Below are positions 1-11,965 of a stretch of 64,000 nt of DNA, piece by piece. Below the pieces are notes generated by a model that worked only from the letters and a program-made list of their open reading frames with translations, ran no database searches and had not been told where the DNA came from. How positions within the stretch are numbered: the stretch's first letter is position 1; each line of letters starts with the position of its first letter. Made by a program: the position numbers and the translations under genes. Source of the stretch: Blepharisma japonicum (taxonomy: Eukaryota; Ciliophora; Heterotrichea; Heterotrichida; Blepharismidae); contig CATKHK010000095.1 in assembly GCA_949751835.1 (NCBI GenBank), forward strand, positions 95,012 to 159,011. Reading direction: 5' to 3'.

Positions 1-814
1 CCTTTTTGGCAGCTTTTTTGCCTGGGGTTGGCTTTTTGACTTCTTCTTCACTTTCAGATTCTGACTCGCTTGAAGCTGGTTTTTTAGCTGGCTTCTTAGT
101 GGCTGAGGCATTCTTTTTTGGAATTTCTTCCTCGCTTTCGCTGCTGCTGGCTGGTTTCTTTACAACTTTTTTGCCTGGGGTTGGCTTTTTGACTTCTTCT
201 TCACTTTCGCTTTCAGAAGAGGAAGCTTTGACTGGTTTTTTGGCAGGGGTTGGTTTTTTGACTTCTTCTTCACTTTCGCTTTCAGAAGAGGAAACTTTGG
301 CTGGTTTTTTGGCAGGAGTTGGTTTCTTTATCTCCTCCTCACTTTCGCTGGATGACTCTTTTTTATTGGTCTTTTTGGCTGGTGTAGGCTTTTTGGCTTC
401 TTCTTTAGGCTTTACTTCAGGTTTCTTAGTTTCAGCCTTTCCTTTAGCTGGCGTTGCTTTTTTGGCTGGCTGCTTTACGTCTTCTTCGCTTTCTGAGCTC
501 GATTCTTTTACTTTTTTCACAACTTTTTTAGGCTTAATATCTTCTTCGCTTTCTGAGCTGGATTCTTTTTTGCCTTTTTTGGCAGGTGTTGGCTTCTTTG
601 CAGAAGTTTTCTTTGCTTTTTCTGCTTCAGAGTCGCTGGAAGATCCTTCGCTCTCTGATGATTGCTTTTTTCCTTTTGTTTGAGCTTTTCCTTTTATGTC
701 TTTCTTTGAGGCGGAAGTGAAAACTGGGCCATCGCTTTCAGAGCTTTCTTCAGAAGACTCTTCTTTTTGGACTTTAGCCTTCTTTTTGCTTTCAACGATA
801 GCTTGTTTTCCCAT
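1..814 (-). CDS. Nucleolin/Nopp140-like nucleolar protein, N-terminal part
   Basis: The gene starts at the ATG at 814 (MGKQAIVESKKKAK) and runs off the left edge, so only about 271 N-terminal residues are visible. They alternate acidic phospho-acceptor blocks (SSSESESEEE) with basic blocks (KKPTPAKK or KKPTPGKK), repeated about eight times. This is the arrangement of nucleolin, yeast NSR1, fission yeast GAR2 and Nopp140, which act in the nucleolus in pre-rRNA processing and snoRNP traffic; the Ser-Glu runs are classic casein kinase 2 targets. RRM domains (nucleolin) or an SRP40-type tail (Nopp140) would decide between them, but they would lie outside the window. The long open frame on the opposite strand is a by-product of the repeats. 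Confidence 0.75.
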   Translation of the reverse strand, partial: MGKQAIVESKKKAKVQKEESSEESSESDGPVFTSASKKDIKGKAQTKGKKQSSESEGSSSDSEAEKAKKTSAKKPTPAKKGKKESSSESEEDIKPKKVVKKVKESSSESEEDVKQPAKKATPAKGKAETKKPEVKPKEEAKKPTPAKKTNKKESSSESEEEIKKPTPAKKPAKVSSSESESEEEVKKPTPAKKPVKASSSESESEEEVKKPTPGKKVVKKPASSSESEEEIPKKNASATKKPAKKPASSESESESEEEVKKPTPGKKAAKK

Positions 815-1518
815 CTCAAATATTATTTGTGGCCACACATATGTCCCCAAAAAATGGTATTTTAGGTATCTAAAGTGAAAGATCTAAGGATTTAACTTTG
901 ATTAGATGAGAATTCCATCTATTTACATCTGAAATCCTTATAAAAACTTTTTAATCCAAAAGTTTATGTAAAGCTTACTTTTTTAATTATTTACGTGAAT
1001 GCAATGAGAAATTCATCTTAATATCATAAAGACCAGAAAGATTTTAATCAATTTTTCACATGCCCCAATAAAAATAAATTATTAAATTAAGATAAGTAAT
1101 CATTTTAACGGTAAAAGTACATATTTATACTCTTGAAGTGTCTATCCATTAAATTTCTTTTGAGAAAGCAAAAGAAAAATGCTGTAGACTTATTAAAAGC
1201 CTCAGATATCTTAGTAATTAATTATTAAGCAAAATAATTCACTTAGTTTATAAAAAAATTATTAAAAAGAAAATCTCTTGCAACCAGAATGATATTATAT
1301 TTTTAATCAAAATCGATAATTTTTTAATAGCATCAAAAATATATTAAAAGATTAATGCATAAAAAATAATGATTAAAAAATCGTTATTTTATTAAAAAAG
1401 CTTTAATAAGTATTTAAAATACCTTTAAAGTTTATCAAATCAGTAAATTATGGCAAATCTAATTGGATATCTTATTTTAGATATCCTATTATTCTGTTTA
1501 GTTTCTTTTATCATACTT
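815..1518. other. AT-rich intergenic region
   Basis: This roughly 700-bp spacer separates the start of the nucleolin-like gene from the 3' end of the CNNM gene. It is very AT-rich, with many short A and T runs. I see no convincing open frame, RNA gene or repeat in it. Confidence 0.6.
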
Positions 1519-2565
1519 TTATCTAAATTTTCTATTTAACATTGACTCCAAAACATCTTCCATAGTAATCATCCCAATAATTCTTTTACCATCACTTTCA
1601 GTCACAAATGCTATATGTCTATTCTGCTTCTGAAACATATTAAAAACCTCTAAAATCGTGGCTTCTTGCCTCACAAGCATAACTCGTTTTAATTTTACCC
1701 CAGAATTTTCTATAGTACAGTTTTCATCAATTCCTACTAAATTTTTCATTAATAAAACTCCTATTATATCCATGGGATTATTTTTATAAAAAACAGGGAC
1801 CCTTGAATATCCTTGCTGCGTGATAATTTTCAAAGCACTCTTCGTTAATTCTAAATCTGAGGACAAGGAATAGACTTTATCAATATCAATCATACAAAAC
1901 TTTACTAATTTTTTCTTCATATCAATTGCGCCGTTAATTATATTAATTTGGTTTGGAATAAAAGAATCCATATCAGTTGAGCTTGAATTTAGTCTTATAA
2001 TGGATTTTAAATGGTCATTGTCTAAGCTTTTGCTATGATTCAAGCCTAATCATCTATCTAATAATCAAGCAGAAGGTTTGCTAATAGGGTAAAAAATGTA
2101 CATAAGGAGCTTTACCATTGGAACGGATTTACTGGCAAGGTAAAATTTTTTAGGTCCTGTAAGAATAGACATAGGAAGGACTTCTCCAAAAATAAAAATC
2201 AAGAAAGTGCTTAAAATAACAGCAATGATTCCGCAAGTCATATAGCCAAGGAAAATAGGAAGAGCCTCAGTAGCTAATGCGTTAGAAAGCAAAAGAGTGA
2301 CTAAAAGTCAGTGGTGCTGAGTGATTATTGGTAATAGCCTTTTAGCTTGCTCTCTTTCTTCTTGAAAGCCGACTGCTAATTTTAAATAAAGATCATTTTC
2401 ATCAATTCCCATTAGGCCTACTGTTAGTCCTGACATAATGCCTGCAGAAAGAACTAAAGAGACTGAGATAAAACTATACAAAGCATAATCGCCGAATGCT
2501 AATTGTAAGTCTTCTGTTTTCTTATCAATTGAAATACCTGATACATAAACAAGAACTGAAATCAT
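1519..2565 (-). CDS. CNNM/CorC-type metal transporter (DUF21 + CBS pair)
   Basis: The 348-residue protein starts at ATG 2565 and ends at TAA; several in-frame TGAs are read as Trp (for example PSA-W-LLDRWLG). The N-terminal half (about residues 25-170) is the DUF21/CNNM membrane domain, with hydrophobic helices, the segment SAGIMSGLTVGLMG and the conserved FGEVLP motif. The C-terminal part (about 205-345) is a tandem CBS pair ending in GMITMEDVLESML, the usual end of a CBS2 repeat. CNNM/CorC proteins take part in magnesium and other divalent-cation export or homeostasis at the plasma membrane or in organelles, with the CBS pair binding Mg-ATP. No cyclic-nucleotide-like domain follows, so it is closer in size to the yeast Mam3 core or bacterial CorC than to animal CNNMs. 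The TGA codons interrupt a standard-code reading into three pieces, but all lie in one frame. Confidence 0.88.
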
Positions 2566-2978
2566 TAGGGGAAAACTATTTTATTATAAATTAATAATTC
2601 ATAATCAAAATACTGCTTTAGCAGAAAATGGTCGGAAATGATTAAAATGCTTCTATTAAGTACCAAAGTTGTTTCATTTTAAAAATATATTATTTTGTTT
2701 ATTTGTATTATTTACATAAATTCATTTTACTTTCTAAAATCATGCAAGACATTATTTTTCAATCGAACAAATGAATTTGAAGAACTGCTTATTATTAATA
2801 TTAAGCGTTATTGCTTAAATATTATGCTAAGATAATAATTGAATTTGAAATAATGCGATAAAATCTTAAGCTACTGAACTTAAATTTTACTGATTATATA
2901 TATAATGTTTAAATTCCTTAGTTAAAATCCTTGTCTTTATTTTAATATTTTCTTATATGAAATATCAATGTCTTAAAA
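2566..2978. other. Divergent intergenic spacer
   Basis: About 410 bp lie between the starts of two divergently transcribed genes (the CNNM transporter and the NEK kinase), so it should hold both promoters. It is AT-rich, with no conserved element I can name. Confidence 0.6.
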
Positions 2979-5558
2979 ATGGATCGAAAATCATGCTCAA
3001 AAGATTACGAAATTCTTAATAAGCTTGGTCAAGGTAGTTTTGGCACAGTTTATAAGGTTCGAAGAAAATGTAATTTCTATGCAGCTGATAGGAGCATTTA
3101 TGTGATGAAGTCCATAACCATTTCAGGGTTGGACCGTAAAGGCCAGCAAGAATCAATCAATGAGGTCAGAATTTTAGCTTCTTTAGACAATCCTTATATA
3201 GTAAAGTACGTTGACAGCTTTATAGAAGAAAAAACAATGCACATAATCATGGAATTCTGCGATAAAGGCGACTTAGGGCAACATTTAAAAGCTCAGATGG
3301 GAAGAATGATGCAAGAGCTAAAAATTTGGAAATTTTTCATCCAATTATTAATAGGACTCGAATATATCCACTCCAAAAAGATTCTGCATCGAGATATCAA
3401 GTCAATGAACTTCTTCCTCGCTAAAGAAGATTCAATTAAAATTGGAGACTTAGGAGTCGCAAAAGTATTGTCAAGCACAGTAGCCTTTGCGCATACTATG
3501 GTAGGAACACCTTATTACTTATCTCCAGAGCTATGCGAAGAGAGACCATATAATGTAAAGAGCGATATGTGAGCACTAGGGTGCGTTTTATATGAAATGT
3601 GTAGTTTGAGGCATCCTTTTGATGCGCCTAACCAAGGTGCACTAATCTTAAAAATTATAAGGGCCAATTATCTGCCAATAAGCACAAATTACTCAGCTGA
3701 ACTAAGAGAAATGATAAGCTTACTGTTAAGCAAAGATTATAAGAAAAGGCCTTCGACCACAACTATACTAAAGAGGCCCGGGATGAAAGAAAGAACTATT
3801 AGCCTAAATATTGACATTCCTGAAGGGTGTTCTTTATATGAATCACAAATTCTCATTAATAAAGAGCCAAGAGTTACAGAAAAAGAAGAAGAAGAAAAAG
3901 CTAAAGCTCAGCCTGCAGAAAATATAAGTAATGAAAGTGATAAAAAGAAGTCTGTAGTTCAAAAACAGTCTTTAACTAAGCCACAGCCACAGCCACCAAT
4001 CATTAATAAGTCTCCAAGCCAAAAAATTGAGCCTAAGTCTGTACCTTCTCCTCAAAAGCCTAAAGAAATGCCAAAGCAAGTTTCCCCTCCTAAAGATCAA
4101 ATAATAATCCATTCTCCTCTTGAAGTCCACAAAGTATCGCCTCCAAAAGAGCAGCCAATAATCCATTCCTCTCCTTTTGAAGTCTACAAAAAGGCTCCAG
4201 CCCAGCCTCATGAAATTCATAAGCAAATTTCTCCTCCAAAAGACCAACAAAAAATCAATCCTTCAGAAATTCATAGACAAAACGCAGCACATAAAGATCA
4301 AGCTCCACAAGAAATCCCTGTTTTTAAGCTACAAAATGAGTTTAAGCCAGTTGTCCAAAAGATTGACTGGCCAATTTCCAAAACTCCTGCCCCAAAAGTG
4401 GAACCAGTTGCAAAGCCAGCTCCAAAGCAAAATATTTCAGCACAAAAAATCAACCCAAAGCCAGCCCCAAGTCGACCAAAAAACCAGCCAGCCCCTCAAC
4501 GTATCAGAAAAGGAGCTCCCACAAGCCTAGGTCTCTATGCCCAGCGTCAAAAAATCATAAAACAAGGTGTTCCATCTTCTCAAGCTTTTCGTCCTCCAGC
4601 TCGCCCAAAATACTCCAAACCCAAATCCACGACTTTTTCCCAAGAAGAAATCGATGAAATCCGAGAAGTCGAAAATCTCCCAGACACCCCTAAAAAAATC
4701 AGTGTCCAAGACCTAAGAAACCTTGAGCTTCCTCGAGACCATACCATAAAAACTAGAAATAAAAGCTTCAGTACAGCAGATGAGACTAAAATTAATGAAA
4801 CTTTTGAGCCTGAAGATATAGAATCAAGCCTAAATGACGTTGAAGAAAGGCTTGTTTTTGAGACCTGCTCAGATAAAGAATCATACGGCTCAAATAGTTA
4901 TGAAGAAGAAAATGGAGAAGAAGTAATAGAACACGGCAAAGAAGAAGCCAAAGAAATAGAAAATGAGCCAGAAACTAATACACTGGGATCAGTTGATTGG
5001 AATTATACACAAACTGTTAAATTCCTAAGCGCTGATACGACTACTGCAGATGAAGAGGAAAAAATTCCTATTGTGGAAGCTGCAGAAGAAGAATACAAAA
5101 TAAATTACATAGAAAAATCAAATTCTCCACAAAATTCTGACAGTGAAGATCTTTTCTATGATAAAAGCAGTAGCGATGAAGGTCTTGAATGGATTGAGGA
5201 GGACGAACAAGAAAATTTAGAATGCACTGTAGAAGCTTTACAGTTTAAGCTATCAGAAGTACAGAGAAAAGAAGCAAATCTTCAGAGGCAGCTTGGGCTG
5301 AAGCGAAAAGAAATTATTGACAGAATCGGGGATGAGCTTTATAATGAGTTTTATGAGTTATTCAGAATGGGGATTAAAAATGAAGACAAAGTCGAAGAAG
5401 AGGAAACCAACAACTCAGCCCTAGACCGCTTTGTGTGTACAAGACTGAACGTAGAAGACTCAGACCTGATATTTGTGATGTATAAAATACATAATCTGGA
5501 GCTAGATATCGCGCAGTGTCAAGAAGCTATAAGCAGCATAAAATTTGAATTAATATAA
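2979..5558 (+). CDS. NEK-family serine/threonine protein kinase
   Basis: The 859-residue protein has an N-terminal kinase domain (about residues 10-265). The glycine loop is GQGSFGTVYK, the ATP lysine is K44 (YVMKS), the catalytic loop is HRDIKS with D139, the metal-binding motif is DLG (157-159, as in NEKs rather than DFG), and the activation segment ends VGTPYY..SPE. The in-frame TGA at 3570 sits at the invariant Trp of SDM-W-ALGCVLYEM, strong evidence for UGA=Trp. After the kinase comes a long Pro/Lys/Gln-rich linker (about 320-590), an acidic stretch, and a C-terminal coiled coil (about 745-790). NEKs control centrosome, basal-body and ciliary functions and are greatly expanded in ciliates; the target of this one cannot be told. 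Its 3' end lies 14 bp from the convergent downstream gene. Confidence 0.92.
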
Positions 5559-5572
5559 TACTTAGTATGATA

Positions 5573-6607
5573 TTATGAAAAGCTATTAAGCCTAGGCTTT
5601 TTCGTACATACTAAAACTTTGTCAACGTCAAATCCATTTAATTCTCTTGGCAGAGGAGACACATCAAAAATGTCACACGCCCATTTGTCAGGACTGGAAG
5701 GACTCATCAGTTCTTCTATATGCTCAGTTGGGACCTCTACTTCGTCTTGGCAAGGAGAAGCCAACGCCCTTAGGGCGTTAATCACGTCAGGCATAATGGG
5801 CACATCTTCTTCACTTTCTTCAACAAAATTAAAGCGACTGCTATCTTGCTCAACATCTCTTGAATAAATTCTTGGCCTTGTTAATTTCACTGGTGTCAAA
5901 GTAAAGGACTCGCTTGCTGCCCTTTCTCTGATGACTCTGGCAATTGGCAATTTGTAACAACCCTCAGGAGGTAGAATTCTTATACCAAGACAGTCAAGTT
6001 TTGCGTGTTTAGGCTGTATGTGTCTGTTTTGTGGCATAGTGTCTCTTGCTAATGTATCATAATCTGGAGCTAGTTTGTGCAGATATAAGCAGTCAGGTTT
6101 TGCACAAGCTCGACCTCTTAAAAAATAAGTGCAGTATTTTGTAGTTCCATAAGTTGCAGTTAATTTTTTCCCATCCAATTCAAAGCCATTGCAAGCTTTA
6201 ATACATATTGCAGCTTCTTCATCTGTAGAAAATGTGATATGAATCCCATAGCTAGGGCCGTTTGGGGTGTTTGTGTAAGCAGTGCCTTTGTTAATTACGC
6301 ATTTTTTGATTCTTCCATACTGCCCGAAGTATTCTTGACTTCTCAGCAATTCTTCGTCAGCTGTAGGAGCTGGGAGATTGATTATGTAGACCAAGTTGCT
6401 TTGTATTACACGAGCTTTTGCCATCTCGTCTAAATCTTGAAGAGGGATTTTGGGCAAATTTATTGTCCTGAATATATCCTACGCTTTATCGGGTGAAATT
6501 GTGTTGGAAATTTTGTAAGGAGAAGGACTTGATGAGTTTTCACCCTTTTTGGTTGAGATTGTTATTGGAGAGACGTTAAGGTTTCGGGTCTTTTTAGGAG
6601 GTTCCAT
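5573..6607 (-). CDS. NOT4-like RRM + CCCH zinc-finger RNA-binding protein lacking RING
   Basis: There are two exons, 6607-6483 and 6467-5573, joined across a 15-nt intron, giving 339 residues. The start ATG at 6607 is recovered only when the intron is removed; without it a TAG blocks the frame. Residues about 70-160 form an RRM (SNLVYIINLP..., GPSYGIHITF), followed directly by a CCCH finger with spacing C-x8-C-x4-C-x3-H (CTYF...CAKPDCLYLH). This RRM-CCCH pair, including TKYCTYF and CLYLH, closely matches CNOT4/Not4, the E3 ligase of the CCR4-NOT complex. Not4 normally has a C4C4 RING at its N-terminus; here residues 1-65 are Ser/Pro/Lys-rich with no cysteines, so ubiquitin-ligase activity is unlikely. 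The C-terminal half is of unknown fold. It may be an mRNA-decay or translation regulator. Confidence 0.82.
6468..6482 (-). other. 15-nt intron in the NOT4-like gene
   Basis: On the minus strand it reads GTAGGATATATTCAG. Removing exactly 15 nt joins an upstream reading frame that begins at an ATG to the RRM frame and removes an in-frame TAG. Length and ends match the tiny introns known from heterotrich ciliates. Confidence 0.88.
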
Positions 6608-8397
6608 GTATTATTTCTAATAAAAATACAACAGAATTGAGCATTTGTTTTTATTTGGGATGAATTAAGTTTAAATTAGCAATGGAGAAACAAAATAATA
6701 GTTGAAAAAATATTAGGATGAGTAAAACTATCAAAATGGTATCAGAAATAAAATATATTTGCAGATGAGAACTGAAGTTAAAATGCAGCAGTAAATTAGC
6801 TAAAAGAAAATTAGTATAAATCAGCTTCAGTTAAAACAAGTATAGCTTGCTTTAATTAGTTTGTTTTGTAATGTTCTTTAGTTGAAAAATTCAATAAATA
6901 AAGGTTGCCTTAGTATATAAATTAAAATTTATTAAGATGCATAAGAACCTTAAAGGATAAGCTTTAATTGAATAAAATTTAAATTTTACCATAACTTTTA
7001 TTATAAGTAAAATGGTAATCCTAATAATCTTTAAGCCTTCAAGCATGGCTATATTTTAAATTAATTATTCTTTTGATCATTTAAATTGATATATAAATTA
7101 TATAAATATAGTAAATAAAAAGATGCTTAAGTGTGGTAAGATTTGAATTTAATTAAAATAAAGTAAATAAATCTAAAATATAGTCAATTTGGTACTTTAT
7201 TTTTAATTTATAAAATGAGAAATTAGAATTTAAAAATTAATTAGGCTAGGCCTAAATTTTCTCTTTATACATAATCTTCATATCTTTTAGAAGGATTAGC
7301 TTGCATAGAAGGCTGATTTGTTTGAAGTGGAAGTTGGACTGAATTAATGGAATAACCACAGGCAACACGATCAATATACACCTAGCTTGACCAAAAGGGT
7401 TACCAAAATTGACACATCTAAGCATATAAAGTCTATTTATTACTCTATGGCTCAATGGCAAATGCTCTGAATACTCAATTTTCGCTGCCTTGAACCAAAT
7501 TGATTTAAATGACTCCTTTTTTTATTAAAGCACATAGTCAACATTTACTAAATTTTTACCGAAAAAAAAGACAGTTAACCCTATTAGCAGCAAACCACTT
7601 AGGAATATATTACAATTCAATAAAATAAAATAGATATAATCTTTTCATGATTCATGCTTGTGCTTACAAAGGCAACTTGAGAGTAGCCAAAAAATTTGTA
7701 AACGAAAAATCTAACTAAATTCCCTATTTATAACCTTAAAGAATTTGCTTGCTAACTCTGGATGGCGAACTATTCTACAAATTGTTGGCACGCTTAGCTT
7801 CTAAAAATAGCACGGATCTTGCAGACAATAATTAAGAGAGATTCTAAATTTAAGATGATTTTTACTTTCTATTATTTTTCATTTCACAATATTCTCAGTA
7901 GTATTTAAAATTCTAACGAAAAATGTTTTAGCATAAATATTTTTGACTATGGTCTTATCATTGGATTTTTTAATAATTAAAAAACTTTTATAAATCAATG
8001 ATTTAAAATTTAATTATTTGAAAAATAATTTTCGTTTATTGTTTAGCCAGTTAGTTATGATAGACAATCAAAATTTATATTAAATAATATCAAATATTTG
8101 AAATATTTTCTTTTTTTTACGTTTAAACATATCACACTATTTAAAGAATTTATTTTGCAAGGATAATTTGACAATAAGCAAGTAATAAATTCTTTCTCGT
8201 GCAAGGCCCAGAGAAAATTACAAAAATTCTAGATTAAAAGTCACATAATATAACAGTGACTTAACTATTAAACATAATAAAATGGCGACTGTAACAAACA
8301 TATCGATAAAAAAATGGAAATAGCGAATTATCTAGAATTATAATCCAAATTTTAGCATTATTTAGGATTTATTTAAACATTGAAAGAATAGCACTAT
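6608..8397. other. Long intergenic region with a coding-like open stretch
   Basis: This is almost 1.8 kb, mostly very AT-rich. On the minus strand, about 7252-7506 is open for over 80 codons with more mixed composition (for example SHRVINRLYMLRC and GQARCILIV), but the first ATG comes late and nothing is recognisable. It may be a gene relic or chance. Nothing else is supported. Confidence 0.4.
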
Positions 8398-9132
8398 TTA
8401 CTTATTCTCTTCAATTTTCTGTCTTTTTCTTGGCTTGGCATCCAGACCAACTTTTCTTGCTTTCACCACTAAATTTTCAATGATAAGTGGCTTGATATAA
8501 GGAGCTTCCTTTGGCGCTACCACCAAAAAGAAACTTCCATGCCTATAATGTGAAGTAACCTCTTTAATTACAATTTTCTTATAATTCAGAATACCATCTG
8601 ACTCTATATCCACCGTACCTCTCATGATTTTGTCCCCATTTGTGGTCGTTTCCATCAGCTTTGGTGGGTTTTCATTTGTGAATAACAGAATTTTAAAATG
8701 TACAGGGTTTGGCAGGGTGGCTTTGTTCCCTTCCTGGTCTGTTATCTGTGCTACAATAGAAAAGGCTTTTTCCTTGAATACTGGGTGAGGAATATCGTTT
8801 AGTAGCTCAAGCGAGTATTGCCAGTCTGGCGCCTCCCCACAGAGCTTTTCAAGTAAAAACTCGCTCGCAATTGGTTCTTCCCTTGGTATTATAACCGAAT
8901 AATTTTTGTTGCCAGCTTTTAAGGAATTAATTTCTGATGTTATTCATTGTAATTTTCCCATGTTGGAGTTGCACTGTTCAGAAAGCATTCTGAGCACAGC
9001 CAACTGGTCTTGATAGCCTTTAAGCAGATATGATAAAGGTGAGTTGTCCATCCCGATAGGGCTGCTTGTTGCCGCCTGAAGTTCTTGATTTAACAAATTT
9101 AGATACTCAAAGCATCCGAGTAAAGAAGCCAT
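8398..9132 (-). CDS. Uncharacterised protein, predicted C-terminal beta-rich domain
   Basis: The 244-residue protein starts at ATG 9132 and has one in-frame TGA (Trp, at 8944). The first 65 residues look helical and can form a short coiled coil (EYLNLLNQELQAA, QLAVLRMLSEQ). The rest alternates hydrophobic and polar residues as in a beta sandwich, with PNPVHFKILLF, GTVDIESDG, KEVTSHYRHGSFFLVV and IENLVVKAR, and ends in a basic tail (RKRQK) that could be a nuclear localisation signal. I do not recognise the family. Reading frame, composition and clean stop make it a real gene. Confidence 0.7.
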
Positions 9133-10409
9133 TACTTTAGAATTAACTCCATTTAAGAAATCGAAATTCTAGAAAACATGGAAGAATTAAAATAAGTATA
9201 CAAGACTTTCTCTGAAAATTGGCCGAAAGCATCAAATAATGCTTAATCGCATTATTTGTTATGCAACCCTTAACGCCACAATTAATTCTGCTATCTAAGT
9301 TAAAGTATTTCTATAGAAAAAGAAAAAAAATTCGATGTTAATTTTTTCTATTCCAAGAACTGAAAGACATAATAAACGTGATAAAACTAAAGCATTCTCT
9401 TGCTGCTTTAATTTTTAGAATTATGCTACTGAATATTAAGTTCAATGCGAAAAATATGGAAACTGTTGCCTTTAAGATATCATTAATGTTTTTAGAAAGC
9501 ATGATAACAAATGAAAATCTTCCAGTACTAATAATATTAGATGCAAAATCCCTAACACTAATAATGAATCACCATTTTGAATTTTATTATTATTTGGAAA
9601 AAGTAGCATTTCATATTTCAGCTTTTCATGATTAAAGAAGATTAGGTGCAAGTAAAAAATTATTTGGAAGGTTTTATTTAGTTTTTTATCTTAACTATTG
9701 ATTAAACAGCTAAAGATTCGCATTATTAGCATTTGATAGAAAAAGAAATATTATTGAATTGGTTTTAACTATAAAGTGTAAGAAAGCTGGTGCCATACAA
9801 GACACTTATATAAAACTCTAAGAAAATGTTGATAATCAAAATCTTTAGCAATTTACAGTAATCTGATCAGTACTTCGATTAAGAAAGGCAAAAAAATATG
9901 AAAGATAAATCTAAAAACCGCAGTTAACATTTCTAGATTAAAGGTTAAGTATTTTTGAATTTAAAATTAGATATTTATTTAGCTTTTAAAAATATAGTTA
10001 GCAAAAAATGACATAAAGAATTGGATTAAGTTTATAATTAATTTATATTTACTAAGTATCAGTTAATTGAATGTTATGAAGAAATAAATCAAATTAAATT
10101 TAAGAAGATTAATTATATGATAAGGAATAATTAGAGTTTTTCGTTTTAAATTTCTTTATATCTTTAAAATAGGAATTTTTAAAATAAAATGTCATAAATT
10201 ATAAGCATGTTATAGGATTTTCTGAATAATTTTATATAGACAACACTGCTCAAAAATAAAAATCTGTAATTTTTGGAGTTCGAATCATATAAAGAGTTCT
10301 AAACTCCTTATATGTTTAAAAGTCTAAACGCTAATGCAAAGAAAATCTAAACTCACAATAAATAACTTTGCAACGGTTGTAATCCTTTCCTATAGAGGGA
10401 ATTCAATAA
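9133..10409. other. AT-rich intergenic region
   Basis: This is about 1.3 kb. An open frame on the plus strand at 9378-9635 (85 codons) has the Ile/Leu/Lys-rich composition expected of random AT-rich DNA and is not called. I see nothing else. Confidence 0.55.
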
Positions 10410-11147
10410 TTATTGCAATAATGAAAGTTTTTCAAAAAATTTAGAAATTAAGATATAAACTACACATATAGTTATTCAAGTTAATGCTTCGTCAGTATTT
10501 AGAGACACATCTACACCTAGATTCTTCCTCCTGGCAAACTTGTTAAAAACGACCTTTTTGTGCAAAGAAAATCCTTCAGGAGAGTCTGAAATATTCCTTG
10601 TGTGAGATACAATTGAGTTGTCATCAGATACTAAACTGTAATCTTGACTATGTTTGTTGGTATGAGAAATTTTCGGGAAAAATATTTTGGATTTTGTTTC
10701 TGAGGATCTGACCGAGTAATTTTCAGGAAAATTTAATTTTAAACCAGTTGGTACTCTCTCATTTCTGGGCTTTTTGGATTTCTTTTCGGTGTAATCTGAA
10801 TTTCTTGATGATTCTATAGGGATTTTTGATACAAATTTTGGCAGGAGATCGGGTGATTTTCTCCCTCTATTTAGATTTTCTATGTTGTGGCTTTTTCTGA
10901 GGATTGTATAAGTGCTATTGAGATTATTTAAATTTGATTGAAAATTAAAAAGAAACTCTCCCATATTCGCTAAATTCGTTGAACCTCGAAATTTTGATAG
11001 TTTTTTATTGCTAAAATGCTCAACATATGGAAATATTGATCGAGGAGAATCTCTGACTATTTCTTTTAAATTGGACGCTTCTAATTCCGAAATGATCTTT
11101 CTAATATTTAGTTGTGGCCTAACTAAGTAAGCTTTGTTTTGTTCCAT
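10410..11147 (-). CDS. Uncharacterised Ser/Lys-rich protein with hydrophobic C-terminal tail
   Basis: The protein has 245 residues, from ATG 11147. The TGA at 10476 is Trp in this code, so the frame continues 22 codons to TAA at 10410. This adds a hydrophobic tail (WITICVVYILISKFF) flanked by charged residues, suggesting a tail-anchored membrane protein. The rest is low-complexity and basic, rich in Ser, Asn and Lys with many SP and RxxS sites, and probably disordered. A standard-code annotation would cut off the anchor. Function unknown. Confidence 0.6.
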
Positions 11148-11965
11148 TATAATTTATTAGATTAATTCAAGCAATAAGTTTATAGAAGCTAGATAGACGG
11201 TTTCCACATTTTTTGTAAATACCCTTATTTAAAATTTCTTGCTACTCAAAGGAAAAATTTATCACCCACTTTATTTATCATCATTACATAGCGGAAAAAT
11301 ATTTGAATGAAAAATTATAAAAAGCAAAAAACTTGCCCTTATTGGGATTTTTCATAATTTAATCGCTTGCTAGACTTATTGTTACTATAAATTTTTTTGA
11401 ATGTATTTTTTTATTTTAGCAGAAAACTTTTATTGAGCTCAATAAATAAGAAAAAATAGATTATATATTAAAACTTTTTTTTGAGAGTAAACATCATTTA
11501 ATTAGCAATAAATAAATGAAAAGTTTCATGAATTTCGTATTTATTTTCTAATATAAAGATGCTCATTTTATAGTAATTTAATAAATATATATCAATCTAA
11601 TATATCTATGGGCTATATCCATCTCATAACCCTATTCACCAGGCACTTTTGATTATAAGAAGATTTATTTTCTAAATCTTATTGATATTTAATATTTTGC
11701 TATATAAAATAGCCAAAAAGCTACTCAGCAAGCTACCTCTTACTAAAATAAAAAATATAAACTAATAGCTATACTTTTTACGCTGTTATAATTAGATATA
11801 AGGATATAATCATTAATTATTTCTTCTATCCTGAAGTATTTTCATTAAATATAATCATTTATTAAAATCTATCAAAATTATTGCATTTATTTAAAGGATG
11901 CTAAAGGAGCTCTTGAAAAAATGGGAAAATGAGCAATGCAAATAGACATGCCAATATAATTTAAT
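11148..11965. other. AT-rich divergent intergenic region
   Basis: About 820 bp lie between two divergent genes. I see no coding potential or repeats; it should contain the promoters of both neighbours. Confidence 0.55.

Noticed and set aside
6-683. Long plus-strand open frame rich in Ser, Leu, Phe and Gly at the left edge
   Set aside because: It is the complement of the repetitive Lys/Glu/Ser-rich nucleolin-like gene on the minus strand; repeats keep the opposite frame open.
7440-7500. Possible tRNA (an A-box-like TGGCTCAATGGC, and a B-box-like GGTTCAAGG on the other strand)
   Set aside because: The two boxes are on opposite strands and no acceptor, anticodon or T stem can be drawn.
9378-9635. 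85-codon plus-strand open frame
   Set aside because: Composition (Ile, Leu, Phe, Lys, Asn) is what AT-rich random DNA gives; no domain, and no neighbour relationship.
10265-10330. TTCGAATC resembling a tRNA T-loop
   Set aside because: No flanking stems, no A box at the right distance and no CCA-side pairing.
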